Shown: in pieces, positions 27,394 through 36,110 of the stretch | Numbering within the stretch: position 1 is the stretch's first letter | How the letters are laid out: every line of letters begins with the position of its first letter | Assembly: GCF_003268475.1 (NCBI RefSeq) | Contig: NZ_MCIF01000002.1 | Coordinates: 5,670,968-5,734,967 of the forward strand | DNA length: 64,000 nucleotides | Source: Thermogemmatispora tikiterensis | GTDB taxonomy: Bacteria > Chloroflexota > Ktedonobacteria > Ktedonobacterales > Ktedonobacteraceae | Direction of reading: 5' to 3' | The notes under the pieces: model-generated | The model's database searches: none | What the model was told of the DNA's origin: nothing | Seen by the model: only the letters and a program-made list of their open reading frames with translations | Program-made: the position numbers and the translations under genes

Positions 27394-28240
27394 ACCGATT
27401 CATACACACGGGGACCGTGTGACGGAGACCCCGCTGGCGCGGATTGGCGGTGATGGGATCTTTGTGACGGAGATCGAGCGTGCCCTGCGTGCGGGGGTGG
27501 TCGATCTGGCGGTCCATAGCCTGAAAGATCTGCCAACGGCGCCACCGGAGGGCCTGCTGGTGCTGGTGCCAGGGCCGCGCGAGGACGTGCGGGATGTGCT
27601 GGTGCGTCGCCGCGACTTTCTGGGCTCACCTGCCGAGCCTGGGGTGCGCATAGGGACCTGCAGTCTGCGCCGCACGGCTCAATTGCGTGCGCTCTATCCG
27701 CAGGCGCAGATCCTGCCCTTGCGGGGCAATGTAGATACGCGCCTGCGCAAGCTGGAGGCGGGCGACTACGACCTGATTGTGCTGGCGGCGGCGGGCCTGC
27801 GCCGTCTCGGTCTCTCTGAGGGGCTGGCGGACCGCCTGGAGTGCTTGCCGGTAGAGACGCTGCTCCCGGCTCCTGGCCAGGGAGCCTTAGCTCTGGAGCT
27901 GCGGGCAGATTCGGAGCTGCTGCCGCTGCTGACCCCGCTCAATGATGTGGAGGTGCAGGCGGCTACAAGCGCTGAACGCGCTTTTATGCGCCATTTGGGA
28001 GCCGGCTGCTATCTGCCAGTCGCGGCCTATGCCTGGCTGGCTGACGGACGCCTGCATCTGCGGGCCCTGGTAATCAGTCTGGACGGACGCCGGGCGGTGC
28101 GGGTCCAGGGAAGCGTGGCCTGGCATGCTGGGCAGGCTCCGCGCCTGGCGGCTCAGCTGGGAGTGATGCTGGCCGAGCAGGCCCTGGCACAGGGGGCCGA
28201 GGAGATTATCGCCGAGATCCGCGCTGCCAGCACGGTTTGA
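27284..28240 (+). CDS. hemC: Hydroxymethylbilane synthase (porphobilinogen deaminase)
   Basis: The 318-residue enzyme joins four porphobilinogen molecules into hydroxymethylbilane. The dipyrromethane cofactor is bound by Cys242 (HLGAGCYLPVAAY), the same number as in E. coli. Other marks are the N-terminal VIGTRASKLALAQT, HSLKDLPT and GTCSLRR. The start must be the ATG at 27284, because the conserved N-terminus begins two residues later; this makes a 110-base overlap with hemA in a different frame, consistent with translational coupling. Confidence 0.95.
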   Translation: MNRLVIGTRASKLALAQTQTVIARLQQLYRELEIVIEPIHTHGDRVTETPLARIGGDGIFVTEIERALRAGVVDLAVHSLKDLPTAPPEGLLVLVPGPREDVRDVLVRRRDFLGSPAEPGVRIGTCSLRRTAQLRALYPQAQILPLRGNVDTRLRKLEAGDYDLIVLAAAGLRRLGLSEGLADRLECLPVETLLPAPGQGALALELRADSELLPLLTPLNDVEVQAATSAERAFMRHLGAGCYLPVAAYAWLADGRLHLRALVISLDGRRAVRVQGSVAWHAGQAPRLAAQLGVMLAEQALAQGAEEIIAEIRAASTV

Positions 28241-28285
28241 GCTGGGAGAGGCTCAGGCTACAACAAGCAAGGAGGAGGTGCGCTG

Positions 28286-29215
28286 ATGGTGGCCGTTGAG
28301 GATCAGGGGCAGCCGCTGCGCGGGCGGACGATCCTGGTCACGCGCGCTCAGGAGCAGGCTGAGGCGCTCAGCAGCCGTCTGCAGGCTCTTGGGGCGGAAA
28401 CGCTGTGTTTCCCTGTGATTCGCCTGGTGCCGCCAGACGATTGGGCGCCGCTTGATCGAGCCTTGCAGCGTCTGGCTGCTGGTCGCGAGAATGGGCGCGC
28501 TCCCTATGACTGGCTGGTCTTTACCAGTGTTAACGGGGTGCGTTTCTGTGTTGAGCGCCTGCGAACCCTGGGGTTGGAGCCTTCCCTGCTGGGCACGGGG
28601 GCGGAGCGAGTGGCGGCTATTGGACCAGCCACAGCGGAGGCGCTGGCCGGGTATGGCGTGCGGGGGGTCCTGGTCCCCGAGGAGTATGTAGCTGAGCAGG
28701 TAGCCGCTGCCCTGCTGGCGGAGTGCCAGCGTCAGGGGCTGGCCCCTGCGGGGCAGCGCGTGCTGCTGGCGCGTGCTGCCGAGGCCCGGCGTGTGCTGGC
28801 CGAGGCTCTGCAGCAGGCCGGCATGCTGGTTGAGGAGGTGCCAGCCTATCGTACGCTGCCGGCGGCTGGCGATGATCCGCGCGGACAGCAGGTGCTGGCC
28901 TTGATTGCAGCGGGGCGCCTCTCGCTGGCTACCTTTACCAGCTCATCGACGGTGCGCTCTTTTGTGCACTGGCTGGGGCAAGCGATGGGAAAGCAAGGAA
29001 CTGGGGCCTCGCCTGGGGACCTCTTAGCCCGTCGAGGAGTGGTGATCGCCTGCATTGGCCCTATTACCGCCGCTACGGCGCGTGCGCTGGGCCTGCAGGT
29101 TGCCATCGAAGCCCAGCCCTTTACTATCGAGGGGCTGGTTGCGGCCATCGTGGCCTACTATCGTCAGCAGACCCAGGCTTCGCCAGGACAGGCAGTTCAG
29201 GACTCCGCCCGGTGA
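28286..29215 (+). CDS. hemD: Uroporphyrinogen-III synthase
   Basis: The 309-residue product closes hydroxymethylbilane to uroporphyrinogen III with inversion of ring D. HemD sequences are weakly conserved; support comes from GRTILVTRAQEQAEALSSRLQALGAE at the start, WLVFTSVNGVRF, VAAIGPATAEAL, EEVPAYRTLP and ATFTSSSTVRSF, plus its place directly after hemC. A strong AAGGAGGAGG site precedes the ATG. The product feeds both haem and, through the genes at 38-40 kb, sirohaem. Confidence 0.92.
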   Translation: MVAVEDQGQPLRGRTILVTRAQEQAEALSSRLQALGAETLCFPVIRLVPPDDWAPLDRALQRLAAGRENGRAPYDWLVFTSVNGVRFCVERLRTLGLEPSLLGTGAERVAAIGPATAEALAGYGVRGVLVPEEYVAEQVAAALLAECQRQGLAPAGQRVLLARAAEARRVLAEALQQAGMLVEEVPAYRTLPAAGDDPRGQQVLALIAAGRLSLATFTSSSTVRSFVHWLGQAMGKQGTGASPGDLLARRGVVIACIGPITAATARALGLQVAIEAQPFTIEGLVAAIVAYYRQQTQASPGQAVQDSAR

Positions 29216-29346
29216 GAAGAGAATGGGCGGCGCCTCCCGGCTCTGTCTTGAAAGCGGGTCAGGAAGCGAATCGACAGGAAGTGAATGGCAACACCGAACA
29301 AGGTGTGTTAGAGTAGATAAAGAGAAGCTAAGAAGAGAGAAAGGCC

Positions 29347-30111
29347 ATGTCAGGTCAGATGGAAACCGTTGAGCAGACAGTCACAACTCTGCCTGAGCAG
29401 GAACCAGCTCGGGCCAAACCGAAGCAGCCTCGTCAGCTTGTCCGCTTCGTTTTTTACAAGCTTGATCCCCAGTGGCTGCGCCTGCCTGCCGAGCAGCGGC
29501 GCGCGGGCCGCGAGGAGCTGCTGGCCATTTACGACGAATATGCCCAATGCTCACTGATTCGCAGCTATGCTCTCTATGGCTTGCGCTCCGACTGCGATTT
29601 TATGCTCTGGCAGGCGACCTACGATCTTGGACATCTGCAGGGGTTGAGCAGCAAGATTCGCCGCAGCGCCATCGGACCTTATTTGCCGGAAGTGCGCTCC
29701 TTCCTCTCGATGACCAAGCGTTCGGTTTATGTGGGTAAAGGCCCACGTGGGGCGGCCCATGACCCGCGGCTGGTCATTACGCTCGAAGACAAGCCCTATC
29801 TCTTCGTCTATCCTTTTGTGAAGACGCGCCCCTGGTATGCTCTGCCGCTGCAGGAGCGCAAGCGCATGATGGACGAGCATATTCGCATGGGGGTGGCCTA
29901 TCCCAACATCAAGATCCATACCACCTACTCGTTTGGGTTGGACGATCAGGAATTTGTTGTCGCCTTTGAATCCGACAGCGTGGCTGATTTTCTTGATCTC
30001 GTGCAGGAGATGCGCGAGAGCGAGGCCAGCCAGTATACCTTGCGCGACACGCCCATGTTCACCTGCGTTGCGCGTTCCTTGCCGGAGATCCTTGACGACA
30101 TTGGGGCCTGA
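29347..30111 (+). CDS. hemQ: Coproheme decarboxylase (HemQ, chlorite dismutase fold)
   Basis: The 254-residue protein belongs to the chlorite-dismutase-like family and by motif is HemQ, which converts iron-coproporphyrin III to haem b with peroxide. By alignment with Listeria HemQ from memory, Tyr155 and Lys159 (YPFVKTRPWY) match the catalytic pair and His178 (MMDEHIRMG) the proximal haem ligand. No chlorite-dismutase distal Arg signature is evident. It lies between hemD and hemL, so haem here is made by the coproporphyrin-dependent route; hemE, hemY/cgoX and the chelatase gene must be elsewhere. An N-terminal extension of about 30 residues is Gln/Pro-rich. Confidence 0.92.
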   Translation: MSGQMETVEQTVTTLPEQEPARAKPKQPRQLVRFVFYKLDPQWLRLPAEQRRAGREELLAIYDEYAQCSLIRSYALYGLRSDCDFMLWQATYDLGHLQGLSSKIRRSAIGPYLPEVRSFLSMTKRSVYVGKGPRGAAHDPRLVITLEDKPYLFVYPFVKTRPWYALPLQERKRMMDEHIRMGVAYPNIKIHTTYSFGLDDQEFVVAFESDSVADFLDLVQEMRESEASQYTLRDTPMFTCVARSLPEILDDIGA

Positions 30112-30121
30112 GCGCAGGGAG

Positions 30122-30137
30122 CTGACTGACTGACTGA
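30122..30137. repeat. (CTGA)4 microsatellite
   Basis: Four perfect CTGA copies lie ten bases after the hemQ stop codon, within the haem operon. Confidence 0.9.
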
Positions 30138-30273
30138 GGGCCTGGGCGCAGCGCGTTGGGAGCGGTGGTGTGGTGGTGCGGTGATGAGGCCCCCTGGCTT
30201 GCAGGCAGCGTGAATGGAGCGATATAGGGGCAAGATGAGTACGGGTGAGTATGGATCTAAGAAGGAGCTGGCG

Positions 30274-31599
30274 ATGCAAACGGAGCGGCAACAGTCAGGC
30301 AAAAAGGCGGGACGAGAATGGTCGCGGGCTCTCTATCGCGAGGCTCAGAGCCTTATGCCCGGGGGGGTCAACAGTCCAGTTCGGGCCTTCCGCGCAGTAG
30401 GAGGCGAGCCGATCTTTGTCGAGCGTGGTGAGGGGGCCCATCTCTATGATGTGGATGGCAACCACTATCTGGATTACGTTGGCTCCTGGGGACCGCTGAT
30501 CTTGGGTCATGCCCATCCGGCGGTAGTCGAGGCGGTGACTCGGGCGGCGCGGCGCGGCTTTAGCTTTGGGGCTCCGACCGAGGCCGAGAATGAGCTGGCT
30601 CGCCTGGTAGTGGAGAGCGTTCCATCAGTTGAGCTGGTGCGCTTCGTTAACTCGGGCACGGAAGCCACCATGAGCGCGCTGCGCCTGGCCCGCGCCTATA
30701 CGGGGCGTTCCAAGGTCATTAAGTTTGATGGCTGCTATCATGGTCATGCCGACCTGCTGCTGGTGCAGGCCGGCTCAGGCGTGGCCACGCTGGGGCTGCC
30801 CGGCAGCGCCGGGGTGCCGGCGGAGGCGACGGCTCACACGATCAGCCTGCCCTACAATGACAGCGCAGCCGTTGAGGATGCCTTTCAGCGCTATCCCGAG
30901 GAGATTGCGGCGGTGATCGTTGAGCCGGTGGCGGCCAATATGGGGCTGGTGCTGCCTCAGCCTGGCTTTCTGGAGACTCTGCGGCGTCTGACCACCCGGT
31001 ACGGGGCTGTCTTGATCTTCGATGAAGTAATTACGGGTTTCCGTGTCGCTCTGGGTGGTATGCAGGCGCGCACTGGGGTTCTGCCCGATCTGACCTGCTT
31101 TGGCAAAATCATTGGCGGCGGTTTGCCGGTGGGAGCCTACGGTGGCAAGCGGGCCATCATGGAGCTGGTCGCTCCCCTGGGACCGGTCTACCAGGCAGGT
31201 ACTCTTTCCGGCAATCCCCTTGCTATGGCCGCGGGCATCGCGACCCTCAAAGAGCTGCAAAAGCCCGGCTGCTACGAGGAGCTGGAGCGCAAGGGGGCGC
31301 TGCTAGAAGAGGGCCTGCGCGCTGCGGTGGAGACCTCCGGGCTGCCGCTGCAGGTGGTGCGCTTTGCCTCGCTCTTCTGCCTCTTCTTCAGCGCAGAGCC
31401 GGTGCTCAACTATGCAATGGCCAGGAAAGCCGACACCGAGCGTTATGCGCGCTTCTTCTGGGCCCTTTTGGAGCGTGGCGTCTACTTCCCACCTTCGCAG
31501 TTTGAGACCTGTTTCCTCTCGCTGGCGCACAGCGATGCCATACTGGAGGAGACCTTGCACGCCATTGCCCAGGCGCTGCGAGTCGTGGCCGGGGGGTGA
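30274..31599 (+). CDS. hemL: Glutamate-1-semialdehyde 2,1-aminomutase
   Basis: The 441-residue PLP enzyme turns glutamate-1-semialdehyde into 5-aminolevulinate. It shows LMPGGVNSPVRAF, VNSGTEATMSALRLAR, KFDGCYHGHAD, the aspartate in LIFDEVITGFR and Schiff-base Lys278 in CFGKIIGGGLPVGAYGG. Length fits the family. The ATG at 30274 is chosen because AAGGAG lies six bases before it; earlier in-frame codons at 30214 and 30235 lack good sites. The gene completes the C5 step begun by HemA. Confidence 0.95.
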   Translation: MQTERQQSGKKAGREWSRALYREAQSLMPGGVNSPVRAFRAVGGEPIFVERGEGAHLYDVDGNHYLDYVGSWGPLILGHAHPAVVEAVTRAARRGFSFGAPTEAENELARLVVESVPSVELVRFVNSGTEATMSALRLARAYTGRSKVIKFDGCYHGHADLLLVQAGSGVATLGLPGSAGVPAEATAHTISLPYNDSAAVEDAFQRYPEEIAAVIVEPVAANMGLVLPQPGFLETLRRLTTRYGAVLIFDEVITGFRVALGGMQARTGVLPDLTCFGKIIGGGLPVGAYGGKRAIMELVAPLGPVYQAGTLSGNPLAMAAGIATLKELQKPGCYEELERKGALLEEGLRAAVETSGLPLQVVRFASLFCLFFSAEPVLNYAMARKADTERYARFFWALLERGVYFPPSQFETCFLSLAHSDAILEETLHAIAQALRVVAGG

Positions 31600-31609
31600 T
31601 CCCGGCTCC

Positions 31610-31658
31610 AGCATGCCCTACGGCCCTGCCGCCCTCGTTCAGGGCCGTAGGGCATGCT
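31610..31658. repeat. Perfect 19-bp inverted repeat between hemL and hemB
   Basis: AGCATGCCCTACGGCCCTG (31610-31628) is perfectly complementary to 31640-31658 across an 11-base loop. It starts ten bases after the hemL stop codon. No T-run follows, so a classical intrinsic terminator is unlikely; it may stabilise or process the mRNA, or limit hemB expression. Confidence 0.9.
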
Positions 31659-31763
31659 GACGCTGACCTGGAGGAAGGGAGGCCCAGCGGGCGAACGCAG
31701 GAGAGGGCAAGAAGAAGGGAAAGACGAAAGCAAGAAAGGCAGGAAGGAAAGGAGCGCGATGGC

Positions 31764-32744
31764 ATGAGTCAGTTTCCTGTCACACGCCTGCGGCGCACAC
31801 GCCGAACGGAGCGCTTACGCGGGCTGGTACGCGAGACCCATCTCGCAGTTGAGCAGTTGATCTACCCACTCTTTATCGCCGAGGGCATCAGTGAGCCGCG
31901 TCCGATTGCTTCCATGCCAGGGGTGGTGCAGTGGCCGTTAGAGCAGGTGGCGGGCGAGGCCGAGCGGGTGGCGGCCCTGGGCATTCCAGCTGTCTTGCTC
32001 TTTGGCATTCCGGCCACCAAGGATGAGCAAGGCTCGCAGGCTTATCATCCCGAAGGGATTATCCAGCGGGCCATCCAGCGCATCAAGGCGGCGGTACCGG
32101 AGCTGCTGGTGGTAACCGACGTTTGTCTCTGTGAGTATACCAGTCACGGCCACTGCGGTGTTATTGCCGGCGGCGAGGTGCAGAACGATCCCTCGCTAGA
32201 GCTGTTAGCGCGCATGGCCCTCTCGCATGTCGAGGCCGGCGCCGATATCGTGGCTCCTTCGGATATGATGGATGGGCGCGTTGGCGCCATCCGACGTCTA
32301 CTCGACGAGCGGGGCTTTGCGCAGACGCCGATCATGGCCTACTCAGCCAAGTATGCCTCTGGCTTCTACGGTCCTTTCCGCGAGGCTGCCGAGTCAGCCC
32401 CTCAATTTGGTGACCGTCGCTCTTATCAAATGGACCCGGCCAACGCGCGCGAGGCTCTGCGTGAGGTCGAGCTGGATATCGCCGAGGGGGCGGATATCAT
32501 TATGGTCAAGCCGGCTCTGGCCTATCTTGACGTCATCCGGCGTGTGCGTGAGCATTACGATTTGCCGCTGGCGGCCTACAATGTCAGCGGCGAGTATGCC
32601 ATGATCAAGGCGGCGGCCCAGCAGGGATGGCTGGAAGAGCGTCGCATCGTCATGGAGGTCTTGACGGGCATTCGTCGAGCTGGCGCTGACATCATCATCA
32701 CCTATTTTGCACCCGATGTAGCGCGCTGGCTGCGGGAGGGGTGA
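31764..32744 (+). CDS. hemB: Delta-aminolevulinic acid dehydratase (porphobilinogen synthase)
   Basis: The 326-residue enzyme condenses two 5-aminolevulinates to porphobilinogen. Two active-site lysines lie in YSAKYASGFYGPFR and IIMVKPALAYLD, and the CLCEYTSHGHCG triple-cysteine site marks the zinc-dependent type. The start at 31764 gives the usual N-terminus (RLRRTRRTERLRGLVRET) with AAGGAG about ten bases upstream; the longer open frame covers the inverted repeat after hemL and is not expected to be translated. Last gene of the haem cluster. Confidence 0.95.
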   Translation: MSQFPVTRLRRTRRTERLRGLVRETHLAVEQLIYPLFIAEGISEPRPIASMPGVVQWPLEQVAGEAERVAALGIPAVLLFGIPATKDEQGSQAYHPEGIIQRAIQRIKAAVPELLVVTDVCLCEYTSHGHCGVIAGGEVQNDPSLELLARMALSHVEAGADIVAPSDMMDGRVGAIRRLLDERGFAQTPIMAYSAKYASGFYGPFREAAESAPQFGDRRSYQMDPANAREALREVELDIAEGADIIMVKPALAYLDVIRRVREHYDLPLAAYNVSGEYAMIKAAAQQGWLEERRIVMEVLTGIRRAGADIIITYFAPDVARWLREG

Positions 32745-32950
32745 GCAAGCCCGGCAGGCGAGACAGGGCGGGACTTTAGATGAGGCAGCAAGGAGAGCCT
32801 ACGGGAGCGGCGAACGCCCTTGAATGAATACCCTCCCCCGGAAATCCTATCTCTCTCCGATTGCTGTTGTGATCAGCTCCTGAGCGCCTCTTGAAGACGG
32901 GGGGCGGGCTGGGCGATAGGTGGGACCGGGGGAAAGGTGGCCCAGGCCAT

Positions 32951-32979
32951 TTGACAGCAAGCTCAGATGCGATTAGAAT
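32951..32979 (+). promoter_or_regulatory. Near-consensus promoter upstream of a terminator hairpin
   Basis: TTGACA (32951-32956) and TAGAAT (32974-32979) are 17 bases apart: eleven of twelve consensus bases. Transcription would start near 32986. Confidence 0.6.
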
Positions 32980-32985
32980 GATGCC

Positions 32986-33045
32986 TGTACCGATCAGCAA
33001 TGGCGGGATGGATGAGAACCCATCCATCCCTCCTTTCTTTATTTT
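32986..33045 (+). ncRNA. Possible short RNA or attenuated leader
   Basis: Starting at the promoter above, a transcript would meet after about 20 bases a perfect 10-bp hairpin and a T-rich stretch, giving an RNA of about 60 bases. No reading frame of use fits. It could be a small RNA, or a leader whose read-through serves the GH15 gene 750 bases on. This is inference from the sequence only. Confidence 0.3.
33005..33045 (+). terminator. Intrinsic-terminator-like hairpin
   Basis: GGGATGGATG (33005-33014) pairs perfectly with 33021-33030 across AGAACC, followed by TCCTTTCTTTATTTT. The T-run is interrupted but only on the plus side. Confidence 0.55.
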
Positions 33046-33292
33046 GGCACGATGGCGAGAGACGAGGCGGCTGGCTTGGGGGATAGCTGTTGAGGAGGGC
33101 AGCCGCAAGCAGGGGTAGAGTGAAGAAATAAAATGGCCGGTTTTTCCTTTCTAATGAGTAGGCGGCGTGGGAGACAGTGGCAGGCGGGAGTGAGAGCAGC
33201 GAAGGAAGGCGGCGCACAATCGTTTGTAGCCGTTACCTCAGCGCTTTTCTTCCGTTCTCACCACATGTAGGTATAGCCCCCAGCGCTGCCGG

Positions 33293-33390
33293 GGCGGCGG
33301 TCCGCCGAGGGATGGAGAAGGGAGGCCAGGCCGGGCGACGCCAGCATTGTTACCTGGAGAGAACGGACCGCCGCCGGAGGGATGGAGAAG
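33293..33390. repeat. Inverted repeat with attached direct repeats
   Basis: GGCGGCGGTCCG (33293-33304) is the exact reverse complement of 33364-33375. Each arm is followed within two bases by the same 14-mer GAGGGATGGAGAAG (33307-33320 and 33377-33390). The nested arrangement suggests a structured RNA or paired protein-binding sites. Confidence 0.8.
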
Positions 33391-33787
33391 AAAGGCCGGA
33401 AGGAGCGAGGGGATTCAGATGGCGAGGGAAGGAAGAGAGCAGGAGCAGATAAGGTGTGGGGCTGTCAGAAAGGAGCGGGGTCAGCGGTCTTTAGAAAGAA
33501 AGGGGAAAGGGAATCTTTTTTTCTCCTGGCGATCTCTCCTCGGCCAAGGCAGAGGAGGGGAAACCGGCTCTTCCCCCATTTTTAGGGTTGTTCTGATATC
33601 TTGTTACCAGAAAGGGTTCTGCTCCGTCCTCTTCACAAAAGGGGCCGGAGAAGGAGCCGGCTTCGATGGGGAAGAGCCCCACACAGGAAGGAACCTGGGA
33701 GCCCCGCAGGAGACTCGGCAAGCCCGGTTCTTTCAAAAGGAGCTGTTAAAAGCAAGAGTTTAGCTCACTAAAGGGAAGATTCGTGCT

Positions 33788-35800
33788 ATGGTTGGGTTGA
33801 ACACCAAAAATCGCTCTTATCAGCCCATCGGATCGTATGGAGTCATCGGAGACTGTCATTCAGCTGTGCTGATAGCGCCGGATGGTTCGGTAGACTGGGC
33901 CTGCCTGCCCGATTTTGACAGCCCGGCCATTTTCTGTCGGTTGCTGGATGCGAGGCGTGGCGGCTTTTTCCAGATTGCCCCGACCGATAACACGATTCCT
34001 GGAGTTCAGCGCTATCTTCGCGATAGCAATGTGCTACAGACGCGCTTTACAAGCATTGGCGGCGAGATCGTGCTCACTGACTTCATGCCGGTGGAGTCGC
34101 TGGAGGCCTGGCCCTACCGCGGCTTGAACAACAACACCTGGTCGTATGAGGACGGCTCGTGCCATAGCCTGGTGCGCATTGTGGAATGCACGCATGGAGA
34201 GCTGCCGATTACGGTGACCCTGAAGGCGACGCCCAACTATGCGGCGACGACGAGCCAGATCGAGCTGCTGCCCAACGCCACGGGGGCGGTGATCTCGGAT
34301 GGCCAGCAGCACATTGGGCTGGCGATCATCGGGGCCTATCGGCTGCCGGGCTTCTCCCTGGAGATCGTACCAGACGAGGGGGAGGAGCCGGAGAAGCTCC
34401 ATCCCGCTCTGGTGGTGCAGGTCACGCTGCGTGAGGGCGAGCGGCTGATCTTTGCTATCGGCATGGGGCGCAGCCTGCGCGCGGCACGGAAGCTGGTGGA
34501 GCAGGAGCTGCTCCAGCGCGATTTTACCGCGGAGCTGGCCCATACGCTGCATTGTTGGCGGCGCTGGATCTCGGGGATCAACTACGATGGCCCATATGCA
34601 GAATGGGTTCGGCGCAGCGCCCTGGTCCTGAAGATGATGACCTATGCGCCTACCGGCGCCCTGGTGGCCGCGCCCACGACGTCGCTGCCAGAGGAGATCG
34701 GGGGGGTGCGCAACTGGGATTATCGCTTTACCTGGCTGCGCGACGCTTCCTTTACGCTCTATGCCCTGCTGGTCCTGGGCTTTACCGATGAAGCCCGCGC
34801 CTTTACCTACTGGCTGCGGCGTCTGTCGTATTCCAATGGCGAGGATCTGCAGGTGATGTACGGTATCCGTGGCGAGCGTGAACTGCCGGAGCAGGAGCTA
34901 CCACACCTGGAGGGCTATTGTGGCTCGCGCCCGGTGCGCATTGGCAACGCCGCTGCCGATCAGAAGCAGATGGATGTCTTCGGCGAGATCCTGGATTGCA
35001 TCCATCTCTACCGCCGCCGCGGTGGCTTCGAACGCTACGGCGAGAAGCTGGAAGGCCCCCTGTGGGAGATGCTGCGCTCCCTGGTCGACTACGTCTGCGC
35101 CCACTGGCATGAGCCGGACCGCGGCATCTGGGAGATGCGCGGCGAGCCTCGCCACTATGTCTATTCCAAGGTCATGTGTTGGGTCGCGCTGGACCGCGGC
35201 ATCCGCGCCGCTGAGCAGCTCCATCTGGAGGCTGATCTCCTGCGCTGGTATCGCGTGCGCGATCAGATTCGGGCGGATGTGCTGGCCCACGGCTATAATA
35301 CCGAGATCGGTGCGTTCACCCAATCATACGCGAGCACGGCCCTCGATGCTTCCAATCTGCTCCTGCCGCTGATCGGCTTTATCCCCGCCGACGACCCCCG
35401 GATGCGCTCGACCGTCGATCGCATCATGGAGCAGCTCACGGATGAGCATGGCTTTGTCTACCGCTACCTGTCCGAAGATGGCCTGCCCGGCCATGAGGGC
35501 ACGTTTACGATCTGTACATGCTGGCTGATCGATAATCTGGCGATGCAGGGCCGCCTCGGTGAGGCGCGCTCGCTCTTCGAACGCCTGCTGACCTACGGCG
35601 GGAATCTCGGCCTCTTCTCCGAAGAGATCGATTCGCACACTCGCATGGCTTTGGGCAATTATCCCCAGGCCTTTACTCATATCGCTCTTATCAATAGCGC
35701 TTATAATCTTTATAAGGCAGAACAGCGTCTGGCTGAGCGCGATCGCTGCACGCAGCCGGTGATCGCCGCCATCCAGTTGCAGAAGAAAACCGATGAGTGA
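33788..35800 (+). CDS. Glycoside hydrolase family 15 protein (glucoamylase/trehalase type)
   Basis: The 670-residue protein has the two-part bacterial GH15 build: an N-terminal beta-sandwich (IGSYGVIGDCHSAVLIAPDGSVDWACLPDFDSPAIF) and an alpha/alpha-barrel from about residue 270 (GGVRNWDYRFTWLRDASFTLYALL). Likely catalytic acids are Glu449 (DRGIWEMRG, general acid) and Glu612/613 (LFSEEIDSHT, general base). Such enzymes release glucose from starch-like glucans, or split trehalose; the two cannot be told apart here. No signal peptide is present, so it is cytoplasmic, as in many trehalase-like members. It is a single-gene unit with two hairpins behind it. Confidence 0.92.
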   Translation: MVGLNTKNRSYQPIGSYGVIGDCHSAVLIAPDGSVDWACLPDFDSPAIFCRLLDARRGGFFQIAPTDNTIPGVQRYLRDSNVLQTRFTSIGGEIVLTDFMPVESLEAWPYRGLNNNTWSYEDGSCHSLVRIVECTHGELPITVTLKATPNYAATTSQIELLPNATGAVISDGQQHIGLAIIGAYRLPGFSLEIVPDEGEEPEKLHPALVVQVTLREGERLIFAIGMGRSLRAARKLVEQELLQRDFTAELAHTLHCWRRWISGINYDGPYAEWVRRSALVLKMMTYAPTGALVAAPTTSLPEEIGGVRNWDYRFTWLRDASFTLYALLVLGFTDEARAFTYWLRRLSYSNGEDLQVMYGIRGERELPEQELPHLEGYCGSRPVRIGNAAADQKQMDVFGEILDCIHLYRRRGGFERYGEKLEGPLWEMLRSLVDYVCAHWHEPDRGIWEMRGEPRHYVYSKVMCWVALDRGIRAAEQLHLEADLLRWYRVRDQIRADVLAHGYNTEIGAFTQSYASTALDASNLLLPLIGFIPADDPRMRSTVDRIMEQLTDEHGFVYRYLSEDGLPGHEGTFTICTCWLIDNLAMQGRLGEARSLFERLLTYGGNLGLFSEEIDSHTRMALGNYPQAFTHIALINSAYNLYKAEQRLAERDRCTQPVIAAIQLQKKTDE

Positions 35801-35994
35801 GCGCACAGGCAGGGCAGGCAGGCGCTCGACACCTGAGGTAGAGAGAGAGGGCCAGAGGAGGGAGCTACAGCGGTCTCCAGCCGGTGCGGTTGGCTTCGTG
35901 GCTCCCTCGCTCGCTTAGCCGCTCGCTGCCGCTCCGTCGCCAGCCTGCTCGCTCTGCGATCGCATCGTCAGTATCAGTACTCAGCCAAGCAGCT

Positions 35995-36023
35995 GGCAAG
36001 GAGGACAAGGCTGCCTCCTTGCC
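35995..36023 (+). terminator. Perfect 10-bp hairpin after GH15
   Basis: GGCAAGGAGG (35995-36004) pairs with CCTCCTTGCC (36014-36023) over nine bases. No T-run follows. The stem buries a Shine-Dalgarno-like AGGAGG. Confidence 0.4.
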
Positions 36024-36065
36024 GCTGCGGCAGGACGCCGTACTGGAGATGGGCTTCCTCTGTAC

Positions 36066-36110
36066 GCGGGTCACTGGGGACCTCCCTCGGTGACCCGCTT
36101 GTTGTTTGTG
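36066..36110 (+). terminator. Intrinsic-terminator-like hairpin
   Basis: GCGGGTCAC (36066-36074) pairs perfectly with GTGACCCGC (36090-36098) and is followed by TTGTTGTTTGTG. It probably ends the GH15 transcript before the next promoter. Confidence 0.55.

Larger units (their letters stand above)
32745..33787. other. One-kilobase intergenic region with structured elements
   Basis: No credible protein gene is present; the plus-strand frames are purine-rich and lack recognisable folds. It holds a consensus promoter followed by a terminator-like hairpin (32951-33045) and a repeated module (33293-33390), both listed separately. The right end supplies AAGGGAAGA before the GH15 ATG. Confidence 0.55.

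Noticed and set aside
29347..30111. True chlorite dismutase
   Set aside because: Haem-operon position and the Tyr/Lys/His pattern match HemQ; no chlorate-reduction gene is near.
32916..32933. T-box-like string GGTGGGACCGGG
   Set aside because: It differs from the T-box consensus GGTGGNACCGCG at one base, but there is no stem I specifier loop, it lies upstream of the promoter found here, and no amino-acid or aminoacyl-tRNA synthetase gene follows.
33177..33763. Plus-strand frames in the gap before GH15
   Set aside because: Purine-rich, Arg/Gly-rich products without family, ribosome site or codon bias; they cover the repeat module.
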